The notes below the pieces were generated by a model. That model saw nothing but the letters and a program-made list of their open reading frames with translations, had not been told where the DNA came from and ran no database searches. Of a stretch of DNA of 64,000 nt, positions 58,790 through 64,000 are shown piece after piece. Position 1 is the stretch's first letter. Each line of letters opens with the position of its first letter. The stretch covers positions 84,718,673 through 84,782,672 of the forward strand of contig NC_061118.1 in the NCBI RefSeq assembly GCF_002878395.1. Reading direction: 5' to 3'. The position numbers and the translations under genes were made by a program. The DNA is from Capsicum annuum (taxonomy: Eukaryota > Streptophyta > Magnoliopsida > Solanales > Solanaceae).

Positions 58790-58990
58790 TCATTCCAGTA
58801 AATTTACGAATGTATAATTGTTTTTAGACAGTCAAATCAATGTATAATGTGTCTTTCCAGTAAACGTTTGAATGTATAATAAGTTGTTATACATTCAAAG
58901 TAATGTATAGTGAAACTGTGTCATTCCAGTAGACTTACGAATGTATAATATTTGATTATACATTCGTATCAATGTATGGTATAGCATCAT
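58790..58990. repeat. Three diverged units with gaatgtataa hairpins
   Basis: Unit word ttccagtaRacttacgaatgt (shortened here) starts near 58794, 58853 and 58925. Unit 2 has perfect 13-bp arms (58867-58879 and 58887-58899); unit 3 has perfect 14-bp arms (58936-58949 and 58955-58968). Unit 1 has only the first arm intact. Confidence 0.85.
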
Positions 58991-60143
58991 ACATTATAAA
59001 TGTGCATGATATTAATAATTTCTGTAATTTTTTTACAAGTAATAAACGTTTTACAACATGTATGGTGTTATGTAATACATACGTTTAAAACGTATTAGTC
59101 TTTAATTCAATGTAAGATTCACTTATAAGCAAAGGTACATAACAGAAAACATATTATGTGTTCAAAATATAATGTTAGATTAATTAGTAATATGTTGTTT
59201 TAATCATTAACAAATAAGTGAAAGGGAAATTCAATAAGTGAAAGGCAAAATCCTAGTAAATATTTTCTTTGACTTTGGCCTTTAGTTTCATCCCCCATAG
59301 TTGGTCAAAAAGACAGCGTAATAAGCACCCACAACGCCTAACACCAGCAAGTTCATAATTGACCGAGTCCTTTAAGGGCCGTACGAAATCTGAATACATT
59401 CCAAGCCATCACTGTTCAAGATCTATACATAATAAATTCCTTTAATAAAAATTCAAATTAGAAAAAAAAGAATTACGCAAAATAATAATCAAAGGGCTTT
59501 TTCAATTTTATTTTGTTTAGTTATTGAGAGTGTTTATTTGATTAATTCGGATTTAATTTTTTTTTGAAAAAAAAATAATTTTGGGTTTATGAATTTCGAG
59601 TAGAGAAAGTGAAATCCATGGTTAAGGAGAATTGAAATGGTGAGGAAGAAGGGAAGGTAAAATTGGAAACTGCTACTCATAATCATAGATAACATACTAA
59701 ATAAATGGAGAGAAAGGGTAGCAAGATTTTAGGAGAAAAATATGGAGCATAATTTGAAGCAAAATATGGTTGTTTGGAATGTATATTTAAGTAATTAATT
59801 TGGAATTTTTGTAATTTTTTTTTCAACATGGGATGTAATGTAATATGGAAGAATTAGCATGTGTATATATGTAATTTTTTCTTTTTATTATAATGATACC
59901 CATAGTAAAAAGTTTTATAATTTCATAAAAAGACAAGGTATATTAAGTTAAGTATATATTGATAAGTCATTATTAAGTAGCAAAGCTTTTAAAGTATGCA
60001 AGATTTATTCATTGTAAAATATATACTGATATGAATACATATAAGAGTATATGAAAAGATGCGAAAATTCATCTGATAGATTGGAGTTAAGTGGAAAATA
60101 AAATAATAGCATGTGATAAAGTTGAAATAATTATACAAATAAT

Positions 60144-60147
<4 letters not shown>
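58991..60147. other. AT-rich unassigned DNA
   Basis: Nothing recognised apart from short A and T runs. The less AT-rich patch 59270-59420 (gaccgagtcctttaagggcc) could be a remnant of another repeat. Confidence 0.4.
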
Positions 60148-60194
<47 letters not shown>

Positions 60195-60255
60195 TAAGAA
60201 TAAGAATAAGAATAAGAATAAGAATAATAGTTGCGGTAAAAAACAGTAAATGTTG

Positions 60256-60291
<36 letters not shown>

Positions 60292-60292
60292 G
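60148..60292. repeat. (AAT)n / (AATAAG)n microsatellite
   Basis: AAT repeats at 60148-60190, then aataag hexamers to 60226, an interruption, and AAT again 60256-60291. Two tracts of the same motif with a variant block between. Confidence 0.97.
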
Positions 60293-60532
60293 TTATAAAA
60301 TATACCTCGTATATGGTGTTAATACACGTATATACCTTGCATTTTGAAACCTTTGAAGTCTGAAGAAAGTAAACTCAAACAAATGTTGAAAATTAAAATG
60401 TTAGTATTAGTCGACTTATTGAAATAAATCTAAATTGATGAATAAGCTATTTTTTTTGGAGACCTAAATTTTAGTGACTTATTTCCTACTAAATTTATAT
60501 TAAAATTTTATTTTTAAATTTTAAGCAAATAT

Positions 60533-60569
60533 GGGTGGGGTGGGGGTTGGAGGGTTGGGGGGGGGGGGG
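60533..60569 (+). repeat. G-rich tract with G-quadruplex pattern
   Basis: GGGTGGGGTGGGGGTTGG then AGGGTTGGGGGGGG...: at least four G runs of three or more with loops of one to five bases, within AT-rich DNA. Confidence 0.85.
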
Positions 60570-61640
60570 TTACTATTTTAAGTCTAAAAAGGAAACATTT
60601 CTTGTAGATAAAAGTTAGCCTTTTCTTTAAAGCAAATTGGCCAAGTTCTGAAATGATTGCGTATCCATTTCATCTTTTAAACAAAGTCTATATTTGCAAG
60701 TTAGTTAATCGCATGTTATTTGCAAAGGGATGGGAATATTAATCGAAATTCACATGCACCAAGGCAACAAAAACACAATTAGCAAATAATATAAATACAA
60801 AAATTATTACAATACGATTCCGAGTCTCCAAAAAAAAGCTAACAGCATAATAAAAATTATGAAGTAAAGAGAAAGGTTGAGAGATAATAGACTCATAATG
60901 GAGTTTGAGTTCCTAATTTACATGACTCCAAGGCCCTGCAATCCTAGTAGAGGTTTACTCAATGTTTGGATCGAAATAGAGTTTTTATAAAACTCCAACT
61001 CCCTTTTCTGGGGCAGCGAAATCGGAGATTTTTCATCAAATTTCTGATGATAAATTCAATTCTGGGGCTTCAAATTTGGACCAAAGTCGGGAAGAAAACT
61101 AGCGAACTTGCAATTTTTCGGCGAATTTTTTCACTGCCTCTCTTGTTTTCTTTCTGTTTTTCCACCTTTCTCACTTTTCTTTTTTATAAATCTATTTTCT
61201 CTCTCTTTTCGACATCTTTCTGCATGGGGCTGAAGAACACCCTATTAACAGGCTAAATTCAGGCTTGATAAAAGTTGACCCTTGGATTGAAGGAATTTTA
61301 ACAGTTGAGATAATCTTGTGTTCGTTGGGAATTTTATGTTTTTTTGCTGATGTGGTAGTGCGTGAATGGTGGGTATTGTGTGGGATGGATCAACGAAGTG
61401 GATGTGGGAATTGGATCGGGTTTTGGGCCAACTTTGGACCTCTTTGGCTGAAATTTATGAATTCTAATAGGATTTGAGTAAAATAAAGTTGAAATTGAAT
61501 TAACGTTGACCCAAATACTCTTTTTCTGTCAAAATTAATTTTATCGATACTTCTTTTTATGCTATTTTTTTTTGTATATACATATATAAATTGTATAATT
61601 AATTTAGTATATGAACATAATTTAATAATTATGTGACTTA
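60570..61640. other. Unassigned region, possible LTR body
   Basis: Includes 60966-61256 and 61265-61477, open but without domains. The phrase gggttttgggccaactttgg at 61419-61438 recalls the U3 part of plant gypsy LTRs, which would fit an element O 5' LTR running to 62020. Confidence 0.35.
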
Positions 61641-61770
61641 ATATATTTAATAGTAATAAGAATGTATGTATACGTGTATATATATAATAAGAATATAATA
61701 AATATATATGTATATATATATATAATAAATATATGCATATATTTTATAAGAACATATATATAGACTCAAC
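61640..61770. repeat. TA-rich microsatellite
   Basis: Runs of tatatata and aatatatatg, low complexity. Confidence 0.85.
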
Positions 61771-62028
61771 ACATAGTTTGAAAAAGAAAAAATGTGAACG
61801 TAATTATCAAAAAATATTTTATTTGACTTTGATGTTAAAATAATTATTTAATTTAATAAAATGTTTTAAAATATAATAGGAGAAAATGCATCCTCTCTTT
61901 TTCATTTTTTAAAATTCATAGAAATTAAAAAGCGAATTTATTTTAAAAAATTATTTAGGCAAAGAAGCATCAAAAAACAATAATTAATGAAAAAAGAGCA
62001 GCCCAAATTGAGTGTCAACTTTTTCTCC

Positions 62029-63836
62029 ACTAAACTGTGGTGGAAATTTAAAACTCAGAAGTCTCTCCTTAAAGAGTCCTTGGAAGTAAAGTATTGTAAT
62101 ATATACCATCCAGTTGCTAAGAAAAAAACTCCACGTTAATCTCTTACTTGAGGGAGGATGATGGACATCAAAAGTAATGTGGAACCTTGTATCTTCTGGA
62201 TTCTTAGTAAAGGAGATATTTCATTTTGGTGGGACTCATGTACTGAGCTAGGCCCTCTACCTTTAACCTTTTGTAATAGAAGGACTTCCAAAAAAGACTA
62301 TGGTGAAGGACTTCTACTTGACTGGTAACTGCAACCGAAGAAAGCTTATGAGAAATATTCCTTATAATGCTGTGAACACTCATATCAACATTGATAAAGA
62401 TGATAATCCTGTGTGGGTGCCTGATGAATCGGGAAGCTTCAGTTGTAAATCTGTTTGGCAAACTGTGGGAACAAGGAAGAGAACCACTTTATATAGCACT
62501 AGCATATGGCATGAAAAACTACCCTTCAAAATCTCTATTTTTATGATGAGGGTTTTGCTGGATAAGATGGAAACAGATATATGCATGAAGATATTTGGTG
62601 TAAATTTATCTTCTATATGCAATTGTTGCACTATTCATAAAAAAGAGACTAATTTTCACCTCTTCAGTGATGGTAACATTACCAAAGATGTTTGGGCCTT
62701 CTTCTGTAAGTCTTATGACATCAAATTAACCCATGGTTAGGTTAGTCAAAGAGCTATATAATGGTGGTTGTATAAAGGCAATAATGAAGTCCATAAGATT
62801 GTCCTCCAATGTCTTCCAACAATTATTTACTAGCAAATTTAGAAAATGAGGTGCTTGGCCAGATTTGATAATCACAGAATGACTTCCCAGTTCATCATCC
62901 AGCAAGTGATTAAGTTCATAAAAATTGATTATTAGCTTGCAATTTCCTGATCTACAACTACCTACTTCTTGGCATGAAATGTATACGATTGTGGAGCAAT
63001 TGAATCATGTTATCTATTCTCAAGCTATTTTTTGGCACAAACCTGATCATTGGTGGGTTAAACTTAATATTGATGGTTGTAGTAAAAGAAATCCAGGCCC
63101 TTCTGGAGGAGGTGGTATTATCATATATCATGTTGAAGTTATGAACAGTGCCTTTACTGAATTTTCGGTGAATGTAACAACAACCTTGAAGAAGCTAAGG
63201 CTATGTTTACGGGGATCCCTGTATGTCTCAACAAAGACCTCAGAAATGTTATCACTGAATCTGATTCTATGATTATTATAAATTTGATCACGAGAGTAAA
63301 AAAAAAAACCCATGGCAGCTTATTCAAGTCATAGAACAGATTATAGACCTGATCAAGAATAGAAACTTTATCTTTTTTCATACAATTAGCGAGGATAATA
63401 ATACTACCGACATTCTTGCATATCTGAGAGAAGATACCAAGACTTTTTCTAACTTCAATGAGACTACTTTTGTTCCTGCTAATGTTAGAGCCTCAATGAA
63501 GCTAGAAGCTGATGGAATTCCTAACTTCAGGTTCAGTCAAAATAAGAAAAAATATGTTATCAATACTACTAGATTAACTCTTGCTTCTTATGTCTTCTCT
63601 GTACATAGCATCTCCTAAAGGTGTTACAAATTTCTCAAGGATATGGTCCTATACCTCTGCATATGCTGGCTATTTTTCTTAACAATTGCTCAAGATTTTA
63701 TTTATAGTCAACTTTCATCATGTTCTGGAGGCTAAGGTTTATCTCCTCCTCCGTGTAATTATGATTTTTGATAAATATACAGGTTGGAGTCATGCCTAAC
63801 TCCTTCATCCTAAAGAAGAACTATTAATTTAAAAAA
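62029..63836 (+). mobile_element. L1-type LINE, 3' half, degenerate
   Basis: Non-LTR retrotransposon remnant. Opens with TKLWWKFKTQKSLLKES and FWWDSCTELGPL (C-terminal part of plant L1 ORF2), then a zinc-binding zf-RVT segment 62440-62720 (PDESGSFSCKSVWQ, IWHEKLPFKISIFMM, CNCC), then an RNase H domain from about 63050 (WWVKLNIDGCSKRNPGPSGG with the first Asp; the later ESDSM-type segment near 63262, shifted). At least two frameshifts. Ends in a short A run at 63829-63834. The 5' end is truncated; no TSD identified. Confidence 0.88.
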
Positions 63837-64000
63837 GTACTATAGGATTGAGCTAAAACTCAATTTATTACAATTAGTCAATTTTAATGTTTGATTTTTC
63901 ATCTTTTTTTTTAAAGAAAAATTAACTATGATATGTACTTTTTTTAATTCATGTCACTTTTCATAGACGAGGAACTGAAGAACACTGTTGAGTAGCCTTG
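63837..64000. other. Unassigned window end
   Basis: 164 AT-rich bases, nothing recognised. Confidence 0.4.

Noticed and set aside
60966..61256. 96-codon plus-strand frame with a C-terminal hydrophobic stretch
   Set aside because: No recognised family; T-rich tract explains the Phe/Leu/Ser run.
63128..63381. Minus-strand frames over the L1 RNase H
   Set aside because: Shadows of the plus-strand LINE domain.

Overview
This is plant nuclear DNA, almost certainly from a Solanaceae species (the LTR ends, the (TTG)n-tailed RTE LINE and the Tat/Ogre and Tekay-type gypsy proteins all fit). No intact host gene, rRNA or tRNA is visible. The window is a graveyard of nested, broken transposable elements. 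Four insertions could be closed by matching target-site duplications (TSDs) flanking LTR elements, and one more by a LINE TSD.

Layout. (1) 1-6925: 3' part of a plus-strand Ty3/gypsy chromovirus (element A): gag, protease, RT, RNase H, integrase and chromodomain in one frame with 13 stops, then a 2.4-kb 3' LTR. (2) 7066-19902: minus-strand decayed gypsy element B, with LTRs at 7066-8946 (outer end missing) and 17884-19902. Its gag/protease junction is split by a non-coding insertion X (12232-16259), which itself holds solo LTR C1 (13085-15809, TSD AATTG). (3) 19964-37168: an old solo LTR D (TSD ATTGG) swollen from about 3.8 kb to 17 kb by a 12.7-kb Tat-like element E with no coding capacity (20800-33485, TSD AATAT) and a 5'-truncated RTE LINE (34735-35401, 13-bp TSD). 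(4) 37174-39789: unassigned DNA with one possible RRM exon, a SINE head and a foldback MITE. (5) 39790-47540: a Mutator-like element (MULE) with transposase pseudogene, a convergent GRF zinc-finger pseudogene and solo LTR C2 (42426-45085, TSD ATCTG) inside the transposase. (6) 47541-57720: minus-strand Ogre/Tat element O with ORF1, gag, protease plus G-patch-like segment, RT, two RNase H domains, integrase and the start of its 5' LTR; a 100-N gap lies in ORF1. (7) 57721-62020: AT-rich, with hairpin repeats, microsatellites and a G-run. (8) 62029-63836: 3' half of an L1-type LINE.

Relative order from nesting: B before X before C1; D before E and the RTE LINE; the MULE before C2. C1 and C2 are the same LTR family in opposite orientation. 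E and O are different families of the same Tat lineage: they share the tRNA-Arg-like primer site and a short repeated 3'-UTR module.

I found no new molecular system that I could defend. The most interesting leads are the GRF zinc-finger gene riding in the MULE, the CCTACGTATC module repeated in the 3' UTRs of E and O, the 70-bp to 40-bp satellite series in E, and two adjacent hairpins at 58867-58968 whose arms differ by paired changes.
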